Source: Aureimonas sp. ME7
Lineage (GTDB): Bacteria > Pseudomonadota > Alphaproteobacteria > Rhizobiales > Rhizobiaceae
Length of the DNA stretch: 64,000 bases
Direction of reading: 5' to 3'
Assembly: GCF_903970965.1 (NCBI RefSeq)
Contig: NZ_CAJCKW010000002.1
Location: forward strand, 124,001 to 188,000
Shown here: positions 30,124 through 38,656 of the stretch, piece after piece
Position numbering within the stretch: the first letter of the stretch is position 1
How the letters are laid out: each line of letters opens with the position of its first letter
Made by a program: the position numbers and the translations under genes
Notes under the pieces: model-generated
Database searches by the model: none
What the model was told of the DNA's origin: nothing
Seen by the model: only the letters and a program-made list of their open reading frames with translations

Positions 30124-30930
30124 CTACTTGATGAGGTCGGTCTCGCGCTCGGCATAGGCGATCGCCGTCTTGCGATCGTCCTCGCTGGAGAGCGAAAAGG
30201 CTTCTTCCTGAAGCGGGCGGATCCAGTCCCGGTCCTTGTCGGTCGCGGACTTGTAGGCTCGCGTCAGCATCGCAAGGCCCCGTGCCGGCTCGGCCCGAAG
30301 CGAGATTGCCTCGCCGTCGAACAGAAGATAGCCGAGCAGCGCTTCCGACTTGGCATATCCCTTGTGCGCGGAAAGCTTCAGCCAGCGCGCCGCCTGACGA
30401 GGGTTGGCGCGCCCGCCCTCGCCCGCCAGAAGCATTCGGCCGAGTTCGAACTGTGCCCGCGCGTCGCCGAAATAGGTCGCGGCATGGGCGTAAAGCTGGC
30501 GCGCCTGCGACGGGTCGGCCTTCACCGGCGTGCCGGCGATGCCGGAGCGGACATATTCCGCCAAGGCCATCACGGCGCTCGCGACATACGGCGCGTTCGG
30601 CGAGGAGGACGTGTCGTCCTCCTGGTCCCGCACGATCTGCTCGAACATCTTGAAGGCTTCGAAGTCGTTCTCGGCAACGCCATCGCCATCGGCGTACATC
30701 TGGCCGAGCTTCCAGCGAGCACCGGGATGCCCGAGTTCCGCCGCATGGTGGAGCGCGTCGATCGCAGCGGCCGTTTCGCCGCGCTTGTAGGCCGCAAAGC
30801 CGAGCGAGAAGATATCGCGAGGGCTCGACGGGTCGCTCGTGACGGCACTGGGATCGAGGGCCTGCGCGTGCGGCGCAACGGCGATCGCGCCCAGGATCAC
30901 ACTGAGGCGCAGATAATCAAGACAACGCAT
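30124..30930 (-). CDS. exoR: ExoR-like periplasmic Sel1-repeat protein
   Basis: It has 268 residues, which I recall as the length of Sinorhizobium ExoR, with a signal peptide (MRCLDYL to HAQA). Several Sel1/TPR-like repeats follow (ARWKLGQMYADGDGV, ARAQFELGRMLLAGEGG, KSEALLGYLLFDGE). ExoR in rhizobia holds the sensor kinase ExoS inactive in the periplasm and so represses exopolysaccharide and activates motility genes. Assignment rests on repeat layout, length and the signal peptide; a generic Sel1 protein is the alternative. The start has GAGGGACG at good spacing and is overlapped by a small upstream ORF. Confidence 0.72.
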   Translation of the reverse strand: MRCLDYLRLSVILGAIAVAPHAQALDPSAVTSDPSSPRDIFSLGFAAYKRGETAAAIDALHHAAELGHPGARWKLGQMYADGDGVAENDFEAFKMFEQIVRDQEDDTSSSPNAPYVASAVMALAEYVRSGIAGTPVKADPSQARQLYAHAATYFGDARAQFELGRMLLAGEGGRANPRQAARWLKLSAHKGYAKSEALLGYLLFDGEAISLRAEPARGLAMLTRAYKSATDKDRDWIRPLQEEAFSLSSEDDRKTAIAYAERETDLIK

Positions 30931-31036
30931 AAGCGTCCCTCGGAGGAACGGCGAAAACGAACGTCGGGAGAATCGCACTGCGGCTCAAGCGGAGTACGGC
31001 ACGACGGAGAAGAGACTTCCCCTCGATCTTCGTCAT
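30917..31036 (-). CDS. Possible 39-codon leader ORF overlapping exoR start
   Basis: ATG at 31036 follows a very strong ribosome site (AGAGGGGGACGCC). The ORF encodes a basic N-terminus (MTKIEGKSLLRRAVLR) and a hydrophobic centre (AILPTFVFAV), and stops at 30917, 14 nt inside the exoR-like gene in another frame. The arrangement would let translation of this peptide control exoR initiation. I recognise no family, so it may be an unexpressed ORF. Confidence 0.35.
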   Translation of the reverse strand: MTKIEGKSLLRRAVLRLSRSAILPTFVFAVPPRDAYALS

Positions 31037-31289
31037 GGCGTCCCCCTCTTCCTCGATCCCGGCATCGAAACCGCCCGGTCCGGCCAACACCGCCCCGACA
31101 TGCAATTGGGGTGATCGGAGTTTATGGCGGCAGCACGGCATCCCATATCGAGCACCTTTATAAATGATGCTTGGTCGCAATAGTGTTGCCGGCGCTCAAC
31201 ACCTTCGCGCATGAGCATACGCATGCACAGATACGACGATGCCGCCTCACCCGGCGGGGGTGAAGCGGCATGACGGCGCAGTTCCCGAA
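30931..31289. other. exoR-fadL intergenic region
   Basis: This 359-bp gap holds the small ORF at 30917-31036, the presumed exoR promoter between 31040 and 31240, and the hairpin after the FadL gene at 31241-31269. I see no other gene and no clear -35/-10 pair. Confidence 0.5.
31241..31269 (-). terminator. Hairpin after FadL gene, possible terminator
   Basis: A 12-bp stem (one mismatch-type G-U pair) with a 5-nt loop lies 20 bp past the FadL stop. The following minus-strand sequence (ATCGTCG) lacks a T-run, so intrinsic termination is uncertain. Confidence 0.5.
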
Positions 31290-32642
31290 TCAGAATGTCA
31301 GCTTGAGCGAAACGTTGGCGGCATAGACCCAGTCGTCCCCGACCGTCGCGTCGAAGACCGCTCCGTTGGACACGCGCTGGTCGCCGTCCGTCCAGTAGCC
31401 GATCAAGCCGCCGAATCGAAGTTCGGCCCAGTCGCTGTTCTTGAGGGCAAGGCCGCCGGACAAGGTGTAGAGGTCGGTGTAGGTCGTCTCCGCGCCGGTC
31501 GAAACGCCGCTGTCGTAACCGATCGAAACGCTGCCCGAGACGTATTCGTTGAAGGCCCGCCCGATGCCGAGGCTCGCCGTGTAGCCGTCCTTCCAGTAGT
31601 ACGGGCTGACGTTGGAATTACCGGCAACGGTCGTGACCACGGCGTTGTTGGTGCTCCAATCCGTCCAGCGGAACGAGGCCAGAAGGAGCGTTCCCTCCGC
31701 GATGCCGGTCTGGGCGTTGATGTAGAGGCTCTGCGGGCTGGTGGCGGTGTTGAGCGAGGCCGGCAGGCCGCTGGCGAGAACCGTCCCGCCAGTCGGCAGC
31801 GCGCCGATCAGAGCGGGAGGAACGGCGATCCCCTGAGCGGCAAGGAAAGCCGCCGCGGTCGGCACGGAAACCTGACGCCCGTCGCCCAAGCGCACGAACG
31901 CGTCGTTGGCAGCGACCAGCGTACCGGTGCCCGCGATGTCGTCGTGCTCCACCTCGGACCGGTAGAGGATCTGGGCGCGAAGGGCGATCTCCGGCATTTC
32001 GAACGCCGCGCCGACACGGAAACCGGCGGTGTAGTCGGCATCGGTTTCGGCCGTCAGAGCCACCGGAAGCAACAGTTGCGCCCCTTGCGCCGCGAGCGCC
32101 GCGCGCAGGCCGGCGGGCAGCGTTGCCCCGATGTTCTGCGTGGCTAGGCTGGTGCCGTTGAAGCTGAAGTCCTCACCGAAGATGCCGCCGAGAAGGCTGA
32201 AGCGCATTCCGTTCGTCGTGTAGCTGACGCGGCAGGTCGCGCTGATCTCGTCGGAATCGAACTCGAGATCGCGAACGCGCGAACCGCCGGGGAAAGCGGC
32301 TGGCTGGGCGCCGCCGGGCAAAGACGAGTAGTCCCCTTCGGCCGCGAAGGACTCGACGTAGTTGCCGGCGCACGCGACCGTATCGTTGCCGAGCTTCAGC
32401 GCGACGCTGGGGATCTGGTAGGAGCCGGTATAGTCGCCGTAGTTACCGGCGACGCCCTGCACGGTCTCGAAGCCGCGCTGCGGGCTGACATAGGTGAAGC
32501 CGAGCCGAGTGCTGAAAGGCGTCGCGTCGTAAAGAACGTCCGTGTCGGCGGTCCCACGCTGGAAGCCTCCCGCCTGCGCATTCGAAACCGCAACCAGCAC
32601 GATCAGGGACGCCCCCACGCCCGACAAACCAGCGAACTTCAT
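31290..32642 (-). CDS. OmpP1/FadL-family outer-membrane transporter
   Basis: This beta-barrel of the long-chain fatty acid/hydrophobic compound uptake family has 450 residues. The signal peptide ends near SNAQA|GGFQRG. The N-terminal hatch region is short (GTADTDVLYDATPFSTRLG), and alternating hydrophobic strands end with a terminal Phe (VSLKLTF), the usual recognition signal for barrel assembly. The start at 32642 has GGGGGGA at the correct spacing; a closer ATG at 32648 sits directly on that site. The two inverted repeats upstream may regulate it. Confidence 0.9.
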   Translation of the reverse strand: MKFAGLSGVGASLIVLVAVSNAQAGGFQRGTADTDVLYDATPFSTRLGFTYVSPQRGFETVQGVAGNYGDYTGSYQIPSVALKLGNDTVACAGNYVESFAAEGDYSSLPGGAQPAAFPGGSRVRDLEFDSDEISATCRVSYTTNGMRFSLLGGIFGEDFSFNGTSLATQNIGATLPAGLRAALAAQGAQLLLPVALTAETDADYTAGFRVGAAFEMPEIALRAQILYRSEVEHDDIAGTGTLVAANDAFVRLGDGRQVSVPTAAAFLAAQGIAVPPALIGALPTGGTVLASGLPASLNTATSPQSLYINAQTGIAEGTLLLASFRWTDWSTNNAVVTTVAGNSNVSPYYWKDGYTASLGIGRAFNEYVSGSVSIGYDSGVSTGAETTYTDLYTLSGGLALKNSDWAELRFGGLIGYWTDGDQRVSNGAVFDATVGDDWVYAANVSLKLTF

Positions 32643-32785
32643 TCCCATTCCCCCCAGACGAAGTCTTTCGAACATCATGTGTTCGTTGGGGAAAGCGTGT
32701 CATGGCGGATGCGCTTTGGGAATAGTGACGAACCGATGGCGAACGTCCTCGATCCAGCTTCGTCGAACGGCCAGAAGAATCATAA

Positions 32786-32815
32786 ACGGGTTGCGCATCA
32801 ATGCGCAACCCGTTG
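32786..32815 (-). terminator. Perfect inverted repeat, likely valS terminator
   Basis: Arms of 14 bp (AACGGGTTGCGCAT and its complement) are separated by 2 nt. On the minus strand the stem is followed by TATGATTCTTC, a weak T-rich tail. It lies 151 bp past the valS stop. It could instead be a protein-binding palindrome or a REP-like unit. Confidence 0.5.
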
Positions 32816-32890
32816 AAAGTACGAGAGATGCCTCAACCGAAAGAACGGTGGATGCGCATGACGACGGGTTGCAGCGGCACAGCCCTCCGG

Positions 32891-32906
32891 CTTCCGTTAA
32901 CGGAAG
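32891..32906. promoter_or_regulatory. 16-bp perfect palindrome, operator candidate
   Basis: CTTCCGTTAACGGAAG is its own reverse complement and lies 249 bp upstream of the fadL start and 60 bp past valS. The size and symmetry suit a dimeric TetR- or GntR-type repressor. No regulator gene is adjacent. Confidence 0.35.
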
Positions 32907-32965
32907 AATCCTGCCACCGTTGCCGGAACGCTACAACCCGGCGACATGCTCCGGGAGCGTTCCAC

Positions 32966-35740
32966 CTACTGGAGGGACGCCATAGCGGCAGCGAGCTTGT
33001 CGGCTTCCGCCGCGTAGCCGGCCCTCTTCTCCCGCTCCTGTTCGACGACGTCGTCCGGCGCATTGGCCACGAACTTCTCGTTCGACAGCTTCCGGTCGAT
33101 CCGCTGCACCTCGTCCCTCGCCTTGGCCTCGGCCTTGCGCAGCCGCGCCAGTTCGGCCGAAACGTCGATCATTCCGGCCAGCGGCAGGGCGTAGCTCTGC
33201 CCTTCCAGAACGAACTGGGCCGATTGCGGCGGCGCGGCCGCGACGATCTCGACGCTCGAAAGCCTCGCCAGCCGACGCAGCGCGGCGTCGTGGCGTTGCA
33301 AGCGGCCTTGTGTCTGGGCATCCACCGCGACGGCCGAAAAGGCGGCTTCCGCCCCCGGCGGAACGTTCATTTCCGCGCGAACCGAACGGATTTCGCCGAC
33401 GAGGCGAACCAGCCAGTTCAGATCGCCCGCCGCTTCCGCATCATGGAAGGCGAGCGTCGGCCACTCGGCGTGGCAAAGCAGCGAAGCGCGCGGCGCGCTC
33501 CCTTCCGTCGCCGCCCAAAGTTCTTCGGTGAGAAAGGGCATGAACGGATGAAGCAGGGCATAGACCCGGTCGAGAACATAGCCGGTGACACGCCGCGTCT
33601 CGTTCTTGGCGCCCTCGTCCTCGCCCATGAAGATCGGCTTGGCCAGTTCCAGATACCAGTCGCAGACCGTGTTCCAGGTGAAGCGATAGAGAGCGCCGGC
33701 CGCATCGTTGAACCGATAGGCGACAAGCGCCGAATCGACCTCCGAGATGGTCTGCGCGAGTTCGCTGACGACCCAGCGATTAAGCGGCAGCGCCAGCGCG
33801 CCCGGATCGATCGTCTCGCCATGAACCGCGCCGTTCATCTCCGCGAAGCGCGTCGCGTTCCAGAGCTTGGTTCCGAAGTTGCGATAACCGCCGATCCGTT
33901 GCGGATCGAGCTTCACGTCGCGCCCTTGCGCCGCCATGATGGCGAGGGTGAAGCGGAGCGCGTCGGCCCCGAACTCGTCCACGAGGTCGAGCGGGTCGAT
34001 GACGTTGCCCTTGGACTTCGACATCTTTGCCCCGTTCTTGTCGCGAACGAGGGCATGCATGTAGACCGTCTCGAACGGTTCCTTGCCGGTGCAATAAAGG
34101 CCCATCATCATCATCCGGGCGACCCAGAAGAAGATGATGTCGAAGCCGCTGACCACGGTGTTGGTCGGGTAGTAGGTCTCGAACTCGGGCGTCCGATCGG
34201 GCCAGCCGAGCGTCGAGAACGGCCAGAGGCCGGACGAGAACCAGGTGTCGAGCACGTCCTCGTCGCGGCGCATGAAGCCGTCGAAGAGCGTGCCCTCTTC
34301 GGCCATCTCGCGGGCCTGCGCGTCCGTCAGCGTGCCGTTGGTGACGTAGTGCGCCAGCGCCGCCCCGGCGACCGCCTCTTCGTCCTCGTCGACGAAGACC
34401 GTGCCGTCCGGGCCGTACCAGGCCGGGATCTGATGCCCCCACCAGAGCTGGCGCGAGATGCACCACGGCTGGATGTTCTCCATCCAATCGAAATAGGTCT
34501 TTTCCCAGTTGCGCGGCACGAAGATCGTGCGCCCTTCCCGAACGCTCGCCATCGCGGGTTCGGCCAGCGTCTTGGAATCGACGTACCACTGATCGGTCAG
34601 ATACGGCTCGATCGGCACGCCGCCGCGATCCCCATGCGGCACCATGTGGACATGGTCTTCGACCTTCGCGAGATAGCCTTCCGCCTCCATCCAGTCTACC
34701 AGGAGCTTGCGCGCCGTGAACCGGTCCAGCCCTTCGAACATGCCGACGGCCCGCTCGCCGTCGGCGGGGAAGAGGCCCTCGAGGAAGTCGGCATTGTCGC
34801 GGATCGCGATGGTGGCATCGGGCGCCATCACGTTGATGCGCCGCAGCCCGTTGCGCTCGCCGACCTCGAAATCGTTGAAGTCGTGCGCCGGGGTGATCTT
34901 CACCGCGCCCGAGCCGGCTTCCGGATCGGCGTAGTCGTCGGCGACGACGGGGATGACACGCCCGATCAGAGGCAGGCGGACGTTCTTCCCGACCAGCGCC
35001 TGATAGCGCTCGTCCTCGGGGTTCACGGCGACGCCGGTGTCGCCCAGAACCGTTTCGGGCCGGGTCGTGGCGACCGTGATGAAGCTCTGCGGATCCTGCG
35101 GATCGTAGCTGCGCCCTTCCACCGGATAGCGGAAGTGCCAGAGGTTGCCCTTGATCTCGCGCTGCTCCACCTCGATGTCGGAAATCGCGGTGAGAAGCTT
35201 CGGATCCCAGTTCACCAGCCGCTTGTCGCGGTAGATCAGGCCGTCGCGGTAGAGCTGGACGAAGACCTTGCGCACCGCGCGCGAAAGCCCGTCGTCCATC
35301 GTGAAGCGTTCGCGCGACCAGTCGCACGAGGCGCCCAGCCGGCGTAGCTGGCGCAGGATCGCCCCGCCGGATTCGCCCTTCCACTGCCAGATACGATCGA
35401 TGAAGGCGTCGCGGCCCAGCGCACGCCGACCGGGCTCCTGGCGCTCGGCCAACTGACGCTCGACGACCATCTGCGTCGCGATGCCCGCATGGTCGAGGCC
35501 CGGCTGCCACAGGACGTTCTGTCCGAGCATGCGGCGATGGCGCACCAGGATGTCCTGAAGCGTGTTGTTCAGGGCATGGCCGATATGGAGGGATCCGGTG
35601 ACGTTGGGCGGCGGGATGACGATGGAGTAGGCCGGTGCACCGGGCTTGGCGCCCGCACCGGCCCGGAACGCGTCCGCCGCTTCCCAGCGATCCGCCACCC
35701 GGGGCTCGATCGCGGCGGCATCGTAGGTCTTCTCCATCAT
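32966..35740 (-). CDS. valS: Valyl-tRNA synthetase
   Basis: ValS charges tRNA-Val and edits mischarged threonine. It has 924 residues from MMEKTYD (start at 35740, GGAAG upstream). The class I HIGH motif is at 52-55 (NVTGSLHIGH), the editing domain is in the middle (about 200-340), and the KMSKS loop is in GAKMSKSKGNV. The anticodon-binding helical domain is followed by the C-terminal coiled-coil arm (LARLRKAEAKARDEVQRIDRK). A longer in-frame start inside the popZ terminator region was rejected. Confidence 0.98.
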   Translation of the reverse strand: MMEKTYDAAAIEPRVADRWEAADAFRAGAGAKPGAPAYSIVIPPPNVTGSLHIGHALNNTLQDILVRHRRMLGQNVLWQPGLDHAGIATQMVVERQLAERQEPGRRALGRDAFIDRIWQWKGESGGAILRQLRRLGASCDWSRERFTMDDGLSRAVRKVFVQLYRDGLIYRDKRLVNWDPKLLTAISDIEVEQREIKGNLWHFRYPVEGRSYDPQDPQSFITVATTRPETVLGDTGVAVNPEDERYQALVGKNVRLPLIGRVIPVVADDYADPEAGSGAVKITPAHDFNDFEVGERNGLRRINVMAPDATIAIRDNADFLEGLFPADGERAVGMFEGLDRFTARKLLVDWMEAEGYLAKVEDHVHMVPHGDRGGVPIEPYLTDQWYVDSKTLAEPAMASVREGRTIFVPRNWEKTYFDWMENIQPWCISRQLWWGHQIPAWYGPDGTVFVDEDEEAVAGAALAHYVTNGTLTDAQAREMAEEGTLFDGFMRRDEDVLDTWFSSGLWPFSTLGWPDRTPEFETYYPTNTVVSGFDIIFFWVARMMMMGLYCTGKEPFETVYMHALVRDKNGAKMSKSKGNVIDPLDLVDEFGADALRFTLAIMAAQGRDVKLDPQRIGGYRNFGTKLWNATRFAEMNGAVHGETIDPGALALPLNRWVVSELAQTISEVDSALVAYRFNDAAGALYRFTWNTVCDWYLELAKPIFMGEDEGAKNETRRVTGYVLDRVYALLHPFMPFLTEELWAATEGSAPRASLLCHAEWPTLAFHDAEAAGDLNWLVRLVGEIRSVRAEMNVPPGAEAAFSAVAVDAQTQGRLQRHDAALRRLARLSSVEIVAAAPPQSAQFVLEGQSYALPLAGMIDVSAELARLRKAEAKARDEVQRIDRKLSNEKFVANAPDDVVEQEREKRAGYAAEADKLAAAMASLQ

Positions 35741-35833
35741 CGGACTTCCAGAACTCTCGGGGACTTTCGTTTCGGTTACAGGGAAGGTTTCCACGCTGTC
35801 AACGAAAGCGCTTCGCACGCTGGCGATATCGGG

Positions 35834-35870
35834 CAAACGAAAAGGGGCACGCCGATGATCGGCGTGCCCC
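35834..35870 (-). terminator. Rho-independent terminator after popZ
   Basis: A 12-bp perfect GC-rich stem with a 3-nt loop (35844-35870) is followed on the minus strand by TTTTCGTTT. It lies 31 bp past the popZ stop. Confidence 0.93.
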
Positions 35871-35901
35871 GGCAAGGGTCATTGGATGGTTCGGCGATGC
35901 G

Positions 35902-36825
35902 TCAGCGCTTGCCGCCGCGCGCCATCCGCTCGATCTCTTCGCGCACCAGCCGCTCCACCATCTGAGGAAGGTTGTCGTCCAGCCAGTCGCGCAGCATCGG
36001 CTGCAGCATCTCGCGTGCCATCTCGTCGAGCGACTTCAACTCGCCCTGGCGGATGGCCTCGGCCAACTCGTTGAACGACGCTCCGACAAGGTCGCCGGTG
36101 TTGCGCGACGCGAGAGGAGCCGGCGTATCCCCATAGCGGGACGACGACCCGGCAGGAGCCTGCGGCTCCACGGCGTCGGTATTGGCGGGATGGAACGAAG
36201 CGCGCTCCGAATACGGCTCGGACACCGGCTCCTCCTTCTGGACATCGGTCACGGACCGGTCGCGTTCGCCGCCGTGCGAATGGTGGACGTCCGCCGCAGC
36301 GGCGTGATGGGGTTCAATTCCCGCAACCTCGACGGGCGGGGCCGAAGCCAGGCTCGCGTCGGAGCCACCGGCCGAGGGCATCGCGGCAATGGAGAAACGT
36401 TCGTCGGCGGTCTCGATCCGCTGCCATGTGGCGGCCAGTTCGGTCTCGAGTTCCGCCTCCAGTGCGGCGTCCTCATGCGAAGGCTCGATCGGCGAGGCTG
36501 AAGCATTCTCGACCGAAGCCGCACCTGCGGGCCGGAAAGGCTCGACGCGATAAACGTTGGGCCAGGCCTGATCCTGCACGCCGCCATCGACCGGCGACGC
36601 TTCGCTCGCGGCATCGGGGGCACGGGCAGTCCCCGCCTCATCGATCACGGGCTCGGGGGCGATCGTGTCGGCCAAGAACGCCGGCACCCGGCGCTGCGCG
36701 GTCGATGCGGACGACCTGTTCGGTTCGCCGGAGCCCGAACGCTCGTCCCCGGTCTCGATGATCCGACGGATGGAGGCAAGAATCTCGTCCATCGACGGCT
36801 CTTGCGCGACACTGGCCTTGCTCAT
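35902..36825 (-). CDS. popZ: PopZ-type polar organizing protein (DUF2497)
   Basis: PopZ self-assembles at the cell pole and tethers the ParB-bound chromosome origin and cell-cycle kinases in alphaproteobacteria. It has 307 residues. The N-terminal helix MDEILASIRRII (about residues 12-23) is the partner-binding motif. The middle is acidic, Pro/Ala-rich and disordered-looking, longer than in Caulobacter (177 aa). The C-terminal helices (LQPMLRDWLDDNLPQMVERL) drive oligomerisation. Its position between tolC and valS is conserved in Hyphomicrobiales. Confidence 0.9.
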   Translation of the reverse strand: MSKASVAQEPSMDEILASIRRIIETGDERSGSGEPNRSSASTAQRRVPAFLADTIAPEPVIDEAGTARAPDAASEASPVDGGVQDQAWPNVYRVEPFRPAGAASVENASASPIEPSHEDAALEAELETELAATWQRIETADERFSIAAMPSAGGSDASLASAPPVEVAGIEPHHAAAADVHHSHGGERDRSVTDVQKEEPVSEPYSERASFHPANTDAVEPQAPAGSSSRYGDTPAPLASRNTGDLVGASFNELAEAIRQGELKSLDEMAREMLQPMLRDWLDDNLPQMVERLVREEIERMARGGKR

Positions 36826-36926
36826 GGAATTCGCACCCGCTCCGGATTCGCGTTTGCCACCCGGCGCGAATCTCACGAGCATGCTAGACGCAAGGTTCGC
36901 CGGATTGAATCCCCGATCCGGCGAAA

Positions 36927-36958
36927 GTCCGTCTTATAAACGAATTTTTAAGACGGAC
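36927..36958 (-). repeat. Inverted repeat between tolC and popZ
   Basis: Ten-bp perfect arms GTCCGTCTTA/TAAGACGGAC are separated by an AT-rich 12-nt spacer. On the minus strand it follows tolC by 24 bp and ends in TTTCGCC, so it could be a long-loop terminator. It could also be an operator about 100 bp upstream of popZ. Confidence 0.5.
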
Positions 36959-36981
36959 GTGCCCGAACGGGTATCAAACCG

Positions 36982-38421
36982 TTAACGACCGTCCGGCGTG
37001 CGCAGGCCGAACCACTTGTCCTGAACCGCCTGATAGTGCTCTTCCGGCTCGTAGCGATCGACCGCCAAAGCCATGCGCTCGGGCAGAAGCGAGCCGACGG
37101 CGGAAGCCAGCGTATAGGCGGCGACGATCGTATCCCGCTGCGCACCGGCCAGAAGAATCTGCGCAGTGATGACGTCCGACTGGGCGTTCAGAACGTCGAG
37201 CGTCGTGCGCTGCCCGACGTTGCGCTCTTCCACGACGCCGTTCAGCGCAAGCTGTGCCGCAGCCACCTGCGCGCTGTAGCCCTGGACGTTCGCGTCCGCC
37301 GCCTGCCGCTGCGCCCAAGCGCTGGCAACCGCCGAGCGAACCTGATCGCGAACGCCATCGACCTGGATGCGCCGCTGGGACAGGACTTCCTTCGCCTGCC
37401 GCACGCGCGACGACACGAGGCCACCCTGATAGATGGGAACCGTCAGCTGCGCGGTCACCGTGCCAGCCACCTCGTTCTGCGTGACCACGCCTGGCAAGTT
37501 GGCGGGATCGGGATCCTGGTCGGAAAGCGCGTAGGTGTTGTTGACCTCGCCTTGCAGGCTGACGGTCGGCAAGCGCTGCCCTTCCGCCGACTTCACCTCG
37601 AAGGAGGCGGCATCCACCGTGAACTGTGTCGCGAGGATAGCGGGGTGCTGGTCTTCGGCAACGCGGATCGCGCTCGCGATCGAGGTGGGAATTGCCTTGG
37701 AGTTGGGCGGAGTGCCGGCATCCAGCTGGGTCGGCGGATCGCCGACGACATCGAGATATTGCGCTTCGCTGCTGGCAACCTGGGCCAAGGCCGTGTTGAG
37801 AAGCGCCGTTGCGAGTGCCTGTTCCGATTGAGCCTGGGCAACGTCCGTGCGCGTTCCCTCGCCCACGTCGAAACGGGCCTGCGCGGCGCGGACCTGCTCG
37901 TTCAGGAAGGCGAGGCTCTGCCGGCGAAAGGCGGCGATCTCGCGGTCGCGACGAACGTTCATATAGACCGTGACGGTGCTGAGAAGCGTATCCTGAACGG
38001 TGTTGTCGAGGTTCTTCTGAGCGGCTCGCACCTGGGCCTGCGCCGCATTGACGTTGTTGGGCGTCTGGAAGCCGTCGAAGAGGACCTGGTTGATCTGGAT
38101 CCCGGCGACGAGCGCGCCCGTGCGGCCGTACTGCTTGCGGATATTGTCGCCATACGTCGTCTTCGACCGATTGGCCTGGGCGGTGGCCACGCCGTTGACG
38201 GTCGGGCGCAAGCCGGATCGGGCCTGCGGCACATTCTCGTCCGTCGCGCGCAGCTGGGCGCGCGCGGCGTTCAGATCCTGGTTGTTCGCGTAGGCCTTCG
38301 CCATCGCGGCCCGGAGAGTTTCGGCACTGGCGATATCGGCGGTCGCTCCCAGGAGCACCGCCGAAAGCGTAGCCAGAATCCACGTCTTGTTGCGCAAAGG
38401 CCCACTCCGAAATCGGATCAT
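36982..38421 (-). CDS. tolC: TolC-family outer-membrane efflux channel
   Basis: This trimeric outer-membrane exit duct serves RND efflux pumps and type I secretion. It has 479 residues. The signal peptide is MIRFRSGPLRNK to DIASA|ETL. Two structural repeats of the outer-membrane efflux protein domain follow, with the typical ARAQLRATDENVPQARSGLRP start of the first and YQGGLVSSRVRQAKE of the second. Long helical stretches (about 150-210 and 350-410) make the periplasmic tunnel. A start 9 codons upstream is possible but less signal-like. Confidence 0.95.
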   Translation of the reverse strand: MIRFRSGPLRNKTWILATLSAVLLGATADIASAETLRAAMAKAYANNQDLNAARAQLRATDENVPQARSGLRPTVNGVATAQANRSKTTYGDNIRKQYGRTGALVAGIQINQVLFDGFQTPNNVNAAQAQVRAAQKNLDNTVQDTLLSTVTVYMNVRRDREIAAFRRQSLAFLNEQVRAAQARFDVGEGTRTDVAQAQSEQALATALLNTALAQVASSEAQYLDVVGDPPTQLDAGTPPNSKAIPTSIASAIRVAEDQHPAILATQFTVDAASFEVKSAEGQRLPTVSLQGEVNNTYALSDQDPDPANLPGVVTQNEVAGTVTAQLTVPIYQGGLVSSRVRQAKEVLSQRRIQVDGVRDQVRSAVASAWAQRQAADANVQGYSAQVAAAQLALNGVVEERNVGQRTTLDVLNAQSDVITAQILLAGAQRDTIVAAYTLASAVGSLLPERMALAVDRYEPEEHYQAVQDKWFGLRTPDGR

Positions 38422-38656
38422 CGTGCCAAAAGGACGCAGGCACGGCATCGATACACATGAACCTCAAGCGAAGCTGACGTTCAACTCGTTAAGGAAATGA
38501 ACCGGACGCGGAGCCAATACCAGCCCACACGAGCCCGCCGGCTTCGTTTTGCACCGGAGTGTGGCGCCGCAAAAACACTTGGCGAATGTAAAGACGGAAC
38601 GTCGGCTGCACGCGGCACCTGCCGATCGAGCGCCGGGAGGGCTCGGGCGCGATCGA

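Larger units (their letters stand above)
32643..32965. other. valS-fadL intergenic region with two palindromes
   Basis: The 323-bp gap contains no gene. It carries a 14-bp-arm inverted repeat at 32786-32815 and a perfect 16-bp palindrome at 32891-32906 (listed separately). The fadL promoter must lie here, but no strong -35/-10 pair was seen. Confidence 0.6.

Noticed and set aside
32801-35347. Plus-strand open frame of 848 codons
   Set aside because: It is antisense to valS, whose motifs (HIGH, KMSKS) are complete. The frame reads as Arg/Leu/Asp-rich sequence without domains, the usual shadow in high-GC DNA.
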